Of a stretch of 47,913 nt of DNA, positions 1 through 8,999 are shown piece by piece. Positions within the stretch are counted from its first letter, which is position 1; every line of letters starts with the position of its first letter. Location: the NCBI GenBank assembly GCA_002429385.1, contig DIZL01000035.1, forward strand, positions 1-47,913, in the 5' to 3' direction. The DNA is from Prolixibacteraceae bacterium UBA6029. Lineage in GTDB: Bacteria; Bacteroidota; Bacteroidia; Bacteroidales; Prolixibacteraceae. Under the pieces are notes generated by a model. It saw only the letters and a program-made list of their open reading frames with translations. It was not told the origin of the DNA and searched no databases. A program made the translations under genes and the position numbers.

Positions 1-137
1 ATCCGGTTTTTCAGCAGACCCTAGGTAATGGCCTTTTCACTAACTGGCCCTTTGAAAGGGCATACCGATGTGTGACTCTTCGGGATAAAATGAAGCACCT
101 AAATATTCATTTAGCAAATAAATCTCTTTTTTAAAAA
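1..137. other. Non-coding lead-in with a small hairpin
   Basis: No gene is seen before argS. A short inverted repeat (GCCCTTT, one central base, AAAGGGC; 47-61) is present but has no T-run after it, so it does not qualify as a terminator. The string AGCAGACCCTA at 13-23 recurs at 25412-25422. Confidence 0.5.
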
Positions 138-189
138 GTGATTTCCCTGAATGATCACCCACTTATGACCGTAAATAACGAAAATCAAA

Positions 190-197
190 TATCTTTG
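190..197 (+). promoter_or_regulatory. Candidate -7 box (TATCTTTG) of argS
   Basis: TATCTTTG matches the Bacteroidota -7 consensus TAnnTTTG exactly and ends 24 nt before the ATG at 222. It lies inside the longer reading frame that opens with GTG at 138, so it argues for the ATG at 222 as the true start. No good -33 TTTG is visible. Confidence 0.5.
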
Positions 198-221
198 TCG
201 TCAAATTTCAAAGCAACAAAG

Positions 222-2015
222 ATGTCGATTGAACTGATAATACGTGACCAGATAGTTGAAGCAATTGAAAGTTGCTACGAGCAGAAAATAGATCAAAAGC
301 TCGTTCAACTGCAGAATACCCGCAAAGAATTTGAAGGTGATATTACGCTGGTGGTATTTCCCTTTGTACGGATGTCAAAGAAATCACCTGAACAAACTGC
401 TGCAGATATTGGTGATTATCTTCAGAAAAATGTTGCTGAAGTTGAAAAGTATAATGTTGTTAAAGGATTCCTGAATCTTGTAATCAGCACTGATTATTGG
501 ATTTCGGTGCTTAATGAGGCAGCATCCGATCTAAAATACGGGATTACTGAACCGACCGGATCATCAAAGCTGGTGATGGTCGAATATTCGTCACCCAATA
601 CCAACAAGCCGCTTCATCTGGGGCATATCCGCAATAACCTTCTGGGATTTTCACTTTCGGAAATTCTGAAAGCCAACGGCAACAAAGTCATTAAAACCAA
701 TATAGTAAATGACCGGGGAATCCATATTTGTAAGTCGATGTATGCCTGGGAAATGTGGGGAAACGGGCAAACTCCTGAGAACACAGGGATCAAGGGTGAC
801 CATTTGGTGGGAAATTTCTATGTCAGGTTCGATCAGGAATACAAAAAGGAAATTGCTGCTTTGATCGAACAGGGTGAAACAAGCGAAAATGCTGAACAAA
901 ACGCTCCGTCGATACTTGGCGCCCGTGAGATGCTGTTAAAATGGGAAGCCAAAGATCCGGAAGTTCTGGAACTCTGGAAAATGATGAACCAATGGGTCTA
1001 TGCCGGCTTTGATATTACTTATAAAGCATTGGGTGTAGACTTCGATAAAATATATTACGAATCGGAAACTTACCTGTATGGTAAAGATGAAGTTCTGCGG
1101 GGTCTTAGAGAAGGTGTTTTTTACCAGCAGGAAGATTCCTCCGTTTGGGCTGATCTAACAGCAGAAGGACTTGATCAGAAAATTCTTCTTCGAAGTGATG
1201 GTACTTCTGTTTATATGACCCAGGACATCGGCACTGCCAGAGAACGTTTTCAGGATTATCCCATCAATAAAATGATCTATGTAGTCGGAAATGAACAGAA
1301 TTATCATTTTCAGGTGTTGTCTATTCTTCTTGATAAACTGGGCTTTGAATTTGGTAAAGGCCTTCATCATTTTTCATATGGAATGGTTGAACTACCGCAG
1401 GGGAAAATGAAATCGCGTGAAGGTACCGTTGTTGATGCCGATGATCTGATGGCTGAAATGATCGAAGTTTCACGTAAGACTTCAGAAGAATTGGGTAAAC
1501 TGGAAGGGTACAGTCCCGAACAGGCAGCCATAACATACAAAATGATCGCCCTGGGTGCTTTGAAGTACTTTATGCTGAAGGTTGACCCAAAGAAGAACAT
1601 GCTGTTCAATCCCGAAGAATCAATTGATTTTAATGGCAATACGGGACCTTTCATACAATACACCTATGCACGGATCCGTTCGGTATTGCGTAAGGCTGAA
1701 GATAAAGGGATTATTTTGAATCCTCACATCGAAGCCGAAATTCAGCCAGGACTGAAAGAACTACAATTAATAAAAACTGTTTCACAATTTCCAGTTGCTG
1801 TCAAAGAAGCAGGGGATAATTACAGCCCTGCCCTTGTAGCCAACTATGTTTATGAACTTGTGAAGGATTTCAACCAGTTTTACCACGAATTTCCCATGAT
1901 AGCTGAAGAAAATTCAGAGTTACGTAATCTTCGATTGGTTCTTGCTGAAACAATTGGCAAAACGATCAAAACAGGCATGAAACTCCTGGGAATTGATGTT
2001 CCGGAAAGGATGTAG
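222..2015 (+). CDS. argS: Arginyl-tRNA synthetase
   Basis: Charges tRNA-Arg with arginine in the cytoplasm; class I aminoacyl-tRNA synthetase. The HIGH-type signature is seen as HLGH, preceded by SSPNTNKPL, and the KMSKS-type loop as GKMKSREGT. The N-terminal Add-1 domain and the C-terminal anticodon-binding helical domain (starting near FIQYTYARIRSVL) are both present. The frame is open from a GTG at 138, but I prefer the ATG at 222: it gives 597 residues, the usual length for Bacteroidota ArgS, and a -7 box sits just upstream. The gene is alone on the plus strand and converges with the RCC1-repeat gene 30 nt downstream. A tRNA-Arg gene lies 40 kb away, with no evident linkage. Confidence 0.97.
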   Translation: MSIELIIRDQIVEAIESCYEQKIDQKLVQLQNTRKEFEGDITLVVFPFVRMSKKSPEQTAADIGDYLQKNVAEVEKYNVVKGFLNLVISTDYWISVLNEAASDLKYGITEPTGSSKLVMVEYSSPNTNKPLHLGHIRNNLLGFSLSEILKANGNKVIKTNIVNDRGIHICKSMYAWEMWGNGQTPENTGIKGDHLVGNFYVRFDQEYKKEIAALIEQGETSENAEQNAPSILGAREMLLKWEAKDPEVLELWKMMNQWVYAGFDITYKALGVDFDKIYYESETYLYGKDEVLRGLREGVFYQQEDSSVWADLTAEGLDQKILLRSDGTSVYMTQDIGTARERFQDYPINKMIYVVGNEQNYHFQVLSILLDKLGFEFGKGLHHFSYGMVELPQGKMKSREGTVVDADDLMAEMIEVSRKTSEELGKLEGYSPEQAAITYKMIALGALKYFMLKVDPKKNMLFNPEESIDFNGNTGPFIQYTYARIRSVLRKAEDKGIILNPHIEAEIQPGLKELQLIKTVSQFPVAVKEAGDNYSPALVANYVYELVKDFNQFYHEFPMIAEENSELRNLRLVLAETIGKTIKTGMKLLGIDVPERM

Positions 2016-2045
2016 CTTAAAATAAAGTATGCAATCTTAACATCC

Positions 2046-4247
2046 TCATCGATTAAGGCTTAATTTGCCCCTGAAAGAATTACCATTATTAATCCATACA
2101 GGTGATTCATGCCATGCTGTGCCATCACCTAACTGTCCGGAATCATTATATCCCCAGACCCATAGTTTACCTGATTCATCAATGGTTAAGGTGTGTGCAT
2201 ATCCGGCAGATACATTGTTGAATTTTGTATCAGGTTTAATTAAAATCGGAAAGTACCTATCCGAAGTTGTTCCATCTCCCAGTCTGCCATTTTTATTATA
2301 TCCCCAGGTCCAAAGATTACCTGATGCATCAATTGCTGTTGAGTGGACTGATCCTGCATCTGCCATTTTAAATTTTGAACCTACCTTTACCATTATCGGT
2401 ATATTTTTAACTAACAGACCGCCATATCCTAGCTTCCCATATTCGCTGCTTCCCCATGCCCATAAATTCCCTGATTCATCAATCGCCAGGGTATGGGAAT
2501 AATAAGTAGAGACCACTTTGAATTTCACACCAGGTTTAATCTGAATCGGAGTGGGTTTATCGGTATTGGTACCATCACCCAACTGCCCTGATTTATTTGA
2601 TCCCCAGCCCCAAAGATTACCCCATTCGTCAATAGCCATTGTATAGGTAGTGCAAGCTGAAACGAGTTTAAATTTCAAACCTGATCTAATAATAGCAGGC
2701 GGTGATTTAGTTGAAGTTGTTCCATTTCCCAATAGTCCGTAACCCCAACCCCAGAGATTTCCAGATTCATCAATAGCCATACTTATTGAAGCTCCTGCAG
2801 ATATGTATTTAAATTTTGTTCCTGACAGAACATGCACAGGAGTGTTTCTGTCCTGCATGGTTCCATCACCCAACTGTCCGTAGTAATTATATCCCCAGGT
2901 CCATAAATTCCCCAACTCATCAATGGCCATGCTGGTATTATACTTTCCAGCTGAAACTGCTTTAAATTTTGTTCCTGATTTTATTTGTATCGGGATGTTT
3001 TTCCCATATGTAGTTCCATCACCAAGTTGTCCGTAAGAATTAGCTCCCCATGACCACAAATTTCCTGATGCATCAATTGCAAGTGAGTGTTCGTTCCCGG
3101 CAGAAGCGGATACAAATTTTACATCTGTTTTAATATTTACAGGTAGTGATTTGCTGGAAGCACTACCCTCTGCAAACTGCCCATTTTCATTGGTTCCCCA
3201 ACCCCAAAGGTTTCCGAATTCATCAATAGCCATACTGTGATTATATCCAGCTGATATGATAAGAAATTTCGTGCCTTCTTTGATCCTTACAGGCAGTGGT
3301 TTTTCAATTATTGTTCCATCCCCTAGCTTGCCATAACCATTATACCCCCATGCCCACAGATTGCCCAGTTCATCAATGGCCATGCTGTGATTTGCTCCCG
3401 CCGATATGCTTATGAATTTTTTTCCGGATCTAATTTGCAATGGGTTGGAAATGTATACATTGGTGCCATCACCTAACTGACTGGCAGAGTTTTCACCCCA
3501 CACCCACAAGTTCCCGGATTCATCAATGGCCATACTATGTCCTGATCCGGCTGAACAGATTTCAAATTTAGTACCTGATTTGATATTTACGGGAGTGGTC
3601 TCATCTGATGTGTTACCATTTCCAATGCGACCATATTTGTTACTTCCCCATGTCCACAGATTTCCCGATTCATCAATGGCCATACTATGAGCAGAACCTG
3701 CTGCAACTGACCTAAACTTTGTTCCGGATTTTATCTTTACCGGAGATGACTTATCTGCTGTGGTGCCATCACCCAGTTGGCCTTTGTCATTACTTCCCCA
3801 TGTCCATAAATTCCCGGATTCATCAATAGCTAAAGTATGAGAATAATAAATTGAGACAGTTTTAAATTTTGTACCACTCTTGATTAGTGCAGGAATGGAA
3901 GTCTTTTCTGATGTGGTTGAATTACCTAACTGTCCGGTATTATTAGTTCCCCACCCCCATAGATTTCCGGATTCATCAATGGCCATGCTATAATTATATC
4001 CGGCTACACCAATTTTAAATTTTGTATCCGGCTTTATCTGCACAGGCATATATTGATCCTGAGTGGTTCCGTCTCCTAACTGTCCATATGAATTAAAACC
4101 CCATGACCATAAGTTCCCGGATTCATCAATAGCTAAAGTGTGATAAGCCCCTACAGAACAATTTACTATTTTTTGGGCGTAAAAACTTTTTGCATTTACA
4201 GTCACAGGAAGTATGAGAATCATATATAAAAGAAACAGTCTATTCAT
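2046..4247 (-). CDS. Secreted RCC1-repeat (double beta-propeller) protein
   Basis: 733 residues: a signal peptide (MNRLFLLYMILILPVTVNA) followed almost entirely by 14 tandem repeats of about 50 residues. Each repeat runs roughly [ST][ML]AIDESGNLW.WG.N..GQLGDGT....P..I..GTKF..VSAG. This is the RCC1/BNR propeller repeat; fourteen copies would build two seven-bladed propellers. Repeat 10 has lost three residues (GYGLLGNG instead of GYN..GQLGDG). No catalytic domain, anchor or recognisable type IX sorting domain follows the last repeat. Bacterial RCC1 proteins are usually extracytoplasmic binding modules; the ligand is unknown. The copies are very similar to each other, suggesting recent internal duplication or gene conversion. 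Confidence 0.85.
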   Translation of the reverse strand: MNRLFLLYMILILPVTVNAKSFYAQKIVNCSVGAYHTLAIDESGNLWSWGFNSYGQLGDGTTQDQYMPVQIKPDTKFKIGVAGYNYSMAIDESGNLWGWGTNNTGQLGNSTTSEKTSIPALIKSGTKFKTVSIYYSHTLAIDESGNLWTWGSNDKGQLGDGTTADKSSPVKIKSGTKFRSVAAGSAHSMAIDESGNLWTWGSNKYGRIGNGNTSDETTPVNIKSGTKFEICSAGSGHSMAIDESGNLWVWGENSASQLGDGTNVYISNPLQIRSGKKFISISAGANHSMAIDELGNLWAWGYNGYGKLGDGTIIEKPLPVRIKEGTKFLIISAGYNHSMAIDEFGNLWGWGTNENGQFAEGSASSKSLPVNIKTDVKFVSASAGNEHSLAIDASGNLWSWGANSYGQLGDGTTYGKNIPIQIKSGTKFKAVSAGKYNTSMAIDELGNLWTWGYNYYGQLGDGTMQDRNTPVHVLSGTKFKYISAGASISMAIDESGNLWGWGYGLLGNGTTSTKSPPAIIRSGLKFKLVSACTTYTMAIDEWGNLWGWGSNKSGQLGDGTNTDKPTPIQIKPGVKFKVVSTYYSHTLAIDESGNLWAWGSSEYGKLGYGGLLVKNIPIMVKVGSKFKMADAGSVHSTAIDASGNLWTWGYNKNGRLGDGTTSDRYFPILIKPDTKFNNVSAGYAHTLTIDESGKLWVWGYNDSGQLGDGTAWHESPVWINNGNSFRGKLSLNR

Positions 4248-4586
4248 CTTAAGACATTTTAAATTACCGAATTAATCTTTTCCGTCAAACATTAAACACC
4301 ACATCATCCTTTCATCGATCTATTGAAATAAAAAATCAATAATCAATTGGAATACATTCAGTAAATAACCTACATCAACATTTTAAATAGTGATCAATTT
4401 CAAATGTTACTCCAAAGTTTGAAAACCTATAACATCAATCATCACCTTAAGCTTTGAGGAAGTTTATATACAAACGGAAGTTGTTTCCGGATAGTGCCTA
4501 AATATCAGTTTTTAGTTTTCACGAAGATTAATTGATAGCTTAATAAACAGGGATAAGATATATCAAAAAGATTGTATCCTTGTTTA
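4248..4586. other. Gene-free stretch between uvrB and the RCC1 gene
   Basis: 339 bases, AT-rich, between the end of uvrB and the start of the RCC1-repeat gene, both on the minus strand. No open frame, convincing hairpin or exact TAnnTTTG box was found. It must hold the promoter of the RCC1 gene if that gene has its own. Confidence 0.5.
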
Positions 4587-6602
4587 TTATTTCTTCTTTT
4601 CTTTCAAAATCTCCTGGTATCTGAACATTTCATCCCGTAGACGTGCCGCTTCGTAGAAGTCGAGTTCTTTGGCTGCAGCTTCCATATCTTTTTTAAGTTT
4701 GGCAATGGCTTTCTCCAGAGCAGGTATTGACATGTACTGAACAACCGGATCGGCAGCCAGGTTTGTTGGTTCATCGCCACTATAGCCCTTCACTTTCATG
4801 CCAATACTTGCATAACCAATAATTTCACGACTGGCTTTTATGATTTGTGTTGGTGTAATGTCATTCTCGATGTTGTATTTCATCTGTTTTTCGCGCCGGT
4901 AATTGGTCGAATCGATGGTTCGTTTCATTGAATTGGTAATTTTATCGGCATACATAATCACCATCCCATTCAGGTTGCGGGCAGCACGTCCTGCCGTCTG
5001 AGTCAGTGACCGTTCAGAACGTAAAAATCCTTCTTTGTCGGCATCAAGTATTGCAACCAATGATACTTCAGGCAAATCTAAACCTTCACGTAACAGATTG
5101 ATTCCAACTAAAACATCAAACACCCCTTTGCGGAGATCTTCAAGAATCTGTATACGGTCGAGTGTTTCAACATCGGAATGAATATATCGGGTTTTGACAT
5201 TCATGTTTGACAGGTAGCTACTCAATTCTTCAGCCATTCGCTTGGTCAGGGTGGTTACCAGTACTCGTTCATTGCTTTCAACGCGCAAATGAATCTCATG
5301 CATCAGGTTATCTATCTGATTGATGCTCGGACGAACCTCTATTATCGGGTCAAGCAATCCTGTTGGCCTGATGACCTGCTCAACGACAATTCCTTCTGAT
5401 TTGCCCAGTTCATAATCAGCCGGTGTTGCACTCACAAAAACAATTTGATCTACAACACTCTCAAATTCATCAAAGGTAAGGGGACGGTTATCAATAGCTG
5501 AGGGAAGCCTGAAAGCATATTCAACCAGATTCATTTTACGTGATCGGTCGCCCCCAAACATAGCCCGAATTTGAGGCAATGTCACATGACTCTCGTCAAT
5601 GATGGTTATAAAATCATCCGGGAAATAATCAATCAGGCAGAAGGGACGCGAACCAGGCATTCGTCCATCAAAATACCGTGAATAGTTTTCAATCCCCGGG
5701 CAATAACCAAGCTCACGCATCATTTCCAGATCATATTCAACCCGTTCCTGAATACGTTTAGCTTCCAAAGGTTTACCTATTTCCTGAAAAAATGCAATCT
5801 GTTTTACCAGATCATCCTGAATTTGACGGATAGAAAGCTGCATACGGTCTTTTGTGGTCACAAAAATGCTGGCAGGATAAATCACCGCAGTATCAAGCGA
5901 CTCAATAGTTCCACCACCAACCGGGTCAAACGTAAATATTTCTTCAATGACATCGCCCCAGAATACAATACGAAAGGCAATGTCAGCATATGCCGGAAAA
6001 ATATCAACCGTATCACCCTTCACCCTGAAATTTCCACGATTAAACTCTACTTCATTACGTGAATAAAGCGCATCCACCAGTTTACGCAGAAACACATTTC
6101 TGCTTACCGTTTCCCCCTTATTAACCTGAGTTACGTTGGCATGGAAATCTTCCGGGTTACCGATTCCATATAAGCAGGAGACCGATGAAACAACAATCAC
6201 ATCACGCCTGCCAGATAATAAGGATGAGGTGGTGCTTAAACGGAGTTTTTCAATATCCTTGTTGATAGAAAGATCTTTTTCAATATAGGTATCACTTGAC
6301 GGCAGATACGCTTCAGGTTGATAGTAATCGTAATAGGAAACAAAATATTCAACTGCATTTTCAGGAAAGAACTGCTTCATTTCGCTGTACAATTGGGCCG
6401 CAAGTGTTTTGTTATGACTTAATACCAGTGCAGGCCGTTGTACCTGTTCAATCACATTTGCCATGGTAAACGTTTTTCCTGATCCAGTAACGCCAAGTAG
6501 GGTCTGATACGTTGTTCCATTATGCAATCCTTCGGTCAGTTGCCTTATAGCTTCCGGCTGATCGCCTGTGGGTTGATATTCTGAAACAATTTTAAAATCC
6601 AT
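4587..6602 (-). CDS. uvrB: Excinuclease ABC subunit B
   Basis: DNA-damage recognition helicase of nucleotide excision repair; loads on DNA with UvrA and recruits UvrC. Seen in order: Walker A GVTGSGKTFTMA near residue 40; the beta-hairpin region YYDYYQPEAYLPSSDTYIEKD; the DEAD-like box IDESHVT; GINLLREGLDLPEVSLV; the motif VI region QTAGRAARN; and a C-terminal UVR motif (LEKAIAKLKKDM...FYEAARLRDEM) that contacts UvrC. The frame extends 12 nt further to a TTG at 6614, but the ATG at 6602 (MDFKIVSEYQPTGDQ) is the family-typical start and gives 671 residues. It appears monocistronic; no SOS-type operator is recognised. Confidence 0.97.
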   Translation of the reverse strand: MDFKIVSEYQPTGDQPEAIRQLTEGLHNGTTYQTLLGVTGSGKTFTMANVIEQVQRPALVLSHNKTLAAQLYSEMKQFFPENAVEYFVSYYDYYQPEAYLPSSDTYIEKDLSINKDIEKLRLSTTSSLLSGRRDVIVVSSVSCLYGIGNPEDFHANVTQVNKGETVSRNVFLRKLVDALYSRNEVEFNRGNFRVKGDTVDIFPAYADIAFRIVFWGDVIEEIFTFDPVGGGTIESLDTAVIYPASIFVTTKDRMQLSIRQIQDDLVKQIAFFQEIGKPLEAKRIQERVEYDLEMMRELGYCPGIENYSRYFDGRMPGSRPFCLIDYFPDDFITIIDESHVTLPQIRAMFGGDRSRKMNLVEYAFRLPSAIDNRPLTFDEFESVVDQIVFVSATPADYELGKSEGIVVEQVIRPTGLLDPIIEVRPSINQIDNLMHEIHLRVESNERVLVTTLTKRMAEELSSYLSNMNVKTRYIHSDVETLDRIQILEDLRKGVFDVLVGINLLREGLDLPEVSLVAILDADKEGFLRSERSLTQTAGRAARNLNGMVIMYADKITNSMKRTIDSTNYRREKQMKYNIENDITPTQIIKASREIIGYASIGMKVKGYSGDEPTNLAADPVVQYMSIPALEKAIAKLKKDMEAAAKELDFYEAARLRDEMFRYQEILKEKKK

Positions 6603-6746
6603 GGACAAGTTCAATATTTTTTAAATACAATATGATTTAACACGCATTACATAAATATGACCGCGAAGGATAAATCACTGATCATCAGTTGCCATATCCG
6701 ATATATCACTACAATGAATGTATAAAAGAAACAAACTGGCTGATCT

Positions 6747-7760
6747 TTATTTCACAATCATTCTGAAATAAACCGGGAAATGATCGCTTACTCCACCAAC
6801 ATATTTATTACCTACATACGTGCGATTAGGTGTTTTGTCCCCTTTCTTATTGACGAAAGTCATCCAATCGTTGTTGAAAATGAAACCTTTTTGATCCATT
6901 ACATAAACACGTCTGCTGGTAATCAACCTATCTGAAACAACCAGGTTATCTAACATGTTCCAGTTTCCGCTGTAAAAATAAGTTCCTAGTCCTGCTGCAT
7001 CATCAGGAATCATGAGATTTACGAGTTTTGATTTTGAATCAATTGATCCGGCATCCAGAGTTTCCCGTAAGCTTTTATTGGTGGGTTCGTCGTTCATGTC
7101 TCCCATGATGATGATCCTTGTTTTTGGGTTTGCTGCCAAAATCTGATTGACTTTGTTTTTCAGAACCGTAGCTGTCAATATACGTTTAGGTTCGGTTTTA
7201 TCATCACCCCCTATTCGTGACGGCCAGTGATTCACAAAAATATGAAAGGTTTTATGCCTCATCTTGCCGGTCACGTGCAAAATATCACGGGTCTTAAACC
7301 CCGGATCGTCCGGAAAAGTTACGGGCAATACTTCATGCGTAATTTCAGTAAAGGCATCTTTACGATAAAGCATTGCTACATCTATTCCCCTGAAATCAGG
7401 ACTTTCTTCATGAATAATAGCATACTTATCTTTCAGGTTACCAACTTTTATCAGGTCTTCCAGAACGGTTTGATTCTCAACTTCAGCCATTCCAATGATC
7501 TCCGGCATTTCCTTTGGGTTAACTTCTGAAATTACCCTGGCGATATCGGTGAGCTTTTTTTGATATCGTTCAACGGTCCACTTTTTCTCACTCTCCGGCA
7601 GGAATTCTTCATCCGGAATCTTTGGATCGTCAACTGTATCATACAGATTTTCCACATTATATGAAACAACGGTATACTCCTGTCTGAGCGTTCTTTTTAC
7701 CGAAGAACATGACACCAAAACCAAAGCTGCAATAACAAGCAATACTATATTTTTTCTCAT
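6747..7760 (-). CDS. Lipoprotein of the endonuclease/exonuclease/phosphatase family
   Basis: 337 residues. N-terminal lipoprotein signal with lipobox LVSC (Cys near 18), so the mature protein should be membrane-anchored outside the cytoplasm. The EEP (DNase I-like) fold is shown by SYNVENLYD at the start of the domain, the metal-binding Glu in IIGMAEVENQ, FVNHWPSR, IIMGDMND and the terminal GGVSDHFPVYF, where the His and Asp are catalytic. Such secreted EEP proteins act on nucleic acids or phosphate esters; the substrate cannot be read from sequence. It follows the HAD phosphatase gene by 3 nt, so the two are co-transcribed. Confidence 0.85.
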   Translation of the reverse strand: MRKNIVLLVIAALVLVSCSSVKRTLRQEYTVVSYNVENLYDTVDDPKIPDEEFLPESEKKWTVERYQKKLTDIARVISEVNPKEMPEIIGMAEVENQTVLEDLIKVGNLKDKYAIIHEESPDFRGIDVAMLYRKDAFTEITHEVLPVTFPDDPGFKTRDILHVTGKMRHKTFHIFVNHWPSRIGGDDKTEPKRILTATVLKNKVNQILAANPKTRIIIMGDMNDEPTNKSLRETLDAGSIDSKSKLVNLMIPDDAAGLGTYFYSGNWNMLDNLVVSDRLITSRRVYVMDQKGFIFNNDWMTFVNKKGDKTPNRTYVGNKYVGGVSDHFPVYFRMIVK

Positions 7761-7763
7761 AAT

Positions 7764-8372
7764 TTATTTTCCAATCATAACCTCATAATACTGAGTAACA
7801 TCAACAACCATCATTCCTGCACTTTGTGCCGCCTGAATTCCCAGAATACCATCTTCAAATACCTGACAATCAACCGGATCAACTTCCATTAGTTCTGCAC
7901 ACTTCAGGAAAGTCTCAGGATGAGGTTTATAATGAGTCACTTCTTCACTTGTCACCAATACATCAAAATAATTCTGTAAGCCAATGATCCCAAGAGTTTT
8001 TATAGATAGTCGTCGTGATCCTCCGGTGCCTACAGCAATAGGCATCTTCCCGTAATTTTCACGCATCAGGTCTGTAACAATTTTTATTTCAGGGGTCAGA
8101 TGCATGTTACGTTCAAATTCAGCTTCTTTCAGATCACCCAATTCTTTCGGGTCGATGCTTTTATTAAAAATCTGATTAAGCTTTTCAACAGTGGGATAAA
8201 GCGGTATACCTGCCAATTGCGAAAACAGTTCTATTGAAAAATCAATCCCATATTTCGCAGCTGCATTTTTCCATGCAATATAATGAATAGGCATGGTGTC
8301 AGCTAAAGTTCCATCCAGATCAAAAATCAGTCCTTTTGCATTCGGATCGATTCTCAGGTTTGTCTCACTCAT
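7764..8372 (-). CDS. HAD-family phosphatase, YqaB / beta-phosphoglucomutase type
   Basis: 202-residue cytoplasmic HAD hydrolase. Motif I is DLDGTLADT (nucleophile Asp and acid/base Asp), motif II is within AVGTGGSRR, the conserved Lys is in HYKPHPETF, and motif IV is EDGILGIQAAQSAGM. The small helical cap after motif I places it in subfamily IA. The overall pattern follows E. coli YqaB, a fructose-1-phosphate phosphatase, more closely than true beta-phosphoglucomutases, but the sugar phosphate used is an inference. It is first in a two-gene unit with the EEP lipoprotein; a TAATTTTG box lies 23 nt upstream. Confidence 0.85.
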   Translation of the reverse strand: MSETNLRIDPNAKGLIFDLDGTLADTMPIHYIAWKNAAAKYGIDFSIELFSQLAGIPLYPTVEKLNQIFNKSIDPKELGDLKEAEFERNMHLTPEIKIVTDLMRENYGKMPIAVGTGGSRRLSIKTLGIIGLQNYFDVLVTSEEVTHYKPHPETFLKCAELMEVDPVDCQVFEDGILGIQAAQSAGMMVVDVTQYYEVMIGK

Positions 8373-8394
8373 TCTTTATCTTTATAAATTTTGC

Positions 8395-8402
8395 CAAAAT
8401 TA
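8395..8402 (-). promoter_or_regulatory. Candidate -7 box (TAATTTTG) of the HAD/EEP unit
   Basis: Reading on the minus strand, TAATTTTG matches TAnnTTTG exactly and ends 22 nt before the start codon at 8372. A separate near match (CACTTTTG, 8456-8463) faces the divergent small membrane-protein gene. Confidence 0.4.
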
Positions 8403-8484
8403 GCCAATTAAAATACAAGATGACTTTTATTGTTTTTTGTTTGTCTAAAAATTAACACTTTTGCAAGACACATTATTTTCTGTT

Positions 8485-8874
8485 ATGCAACCAAATTCAT
8501 TTCTCGGATATACCAGTATTTCTCAATGGGCGCTTTTTCTGGGCATTGCCGCCATTGTTTTTGGATGGATTGAAAAAAAGGAGAAATTTGTGCTGATTGG
8601 ACAACTCACCTTCCTGATGCTCGGTTTTTTAGCCCTCTATGTCCTGTTAACCGATAAAATAATAGTTCCGCAAAACAATGGCATTCAAATTTCCAAAGAA
8701 ATAAAGGCTCTGGCTTATTTTAAGAGTGTAGCCCTATTTATGAGCCTGGACGTAATAACCTTGCTGTTGAGTTTATTCAAAATTCGCTTTCTTAAGATTA
8801 GTATATATATCCTTGTATTTTTTGCACTGATGCTGTTCTTTATGGTTTTCAACATACAGCAAATGGCCAATTAG
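8485..8874 (+). CDS. Small four-helix membrane protein, function unknown
   Basis: 129 residues from the ATG at 8485 (MQPNSFLGYTSISQW); the frame is open 24 nt further to a TTG that overlaps the probable promoter. Four hydrophobic stretches are visible: WALFLGIAAIVFGWI, LTFLMLGFLALYVLL, a segment around VALFMSLDVITLLLSLF, and ISIYILVFFALMLFFMVF. No catalytic or metal-binding motif is seen. I do not recognise the family with certainty; small proteins of this shape are common in Bacteroidota. It is monocistronic and ends at a strong shared terminator. Confidence 0.65.
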   Translation: MQPNSFLGYTSISQWALFLGIAAIVFGWIEKKEKFVLIGQLTFLMLGFLALYVLLTDKIIVPQNNGIQISKEIKALAYFKSVALFMSLDVITLLLSLFKIRFLKISIYILVFFALMLFFMVFNIQQMAN

Positions 8875-8940
8875 CAGACTTTAATTGCCAGTAAATATTT
8901 CAAATCTCATTCTTTAATTGAAGCAAATGCAGTGCCAATT

Positions 8941-8988
8941 ATAATAACAACCAAGGCTCTGGAAATTCAGAGCCTTGGTTATTATTAT
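8941..8988. terminator. Bidirectional hairpin terminator
   Basis: Perfect 13-bp stem AACCAAGGCTCTG (8949-8961) / CAGAGCCTTGGTT (8968-8980) with a 6-nt loop, extended by seven A/T pairs after one mismatch. It sits between two convergent genes and can serve both. Confidence 0.85.
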
Positions 8989-8999
8989 GGGGGAAAAAT

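Noticed and set aside
47..61. Hairpin as a terminator for a gene left of the window
   Set aside because: Stem of 6-7 bp with no T-run on either side.
2065..2502. Open plus-strand frame of 145 codons
   Set aside because: Antisense shadow of the RCC1 repeats; its own periodicity copies theirs.
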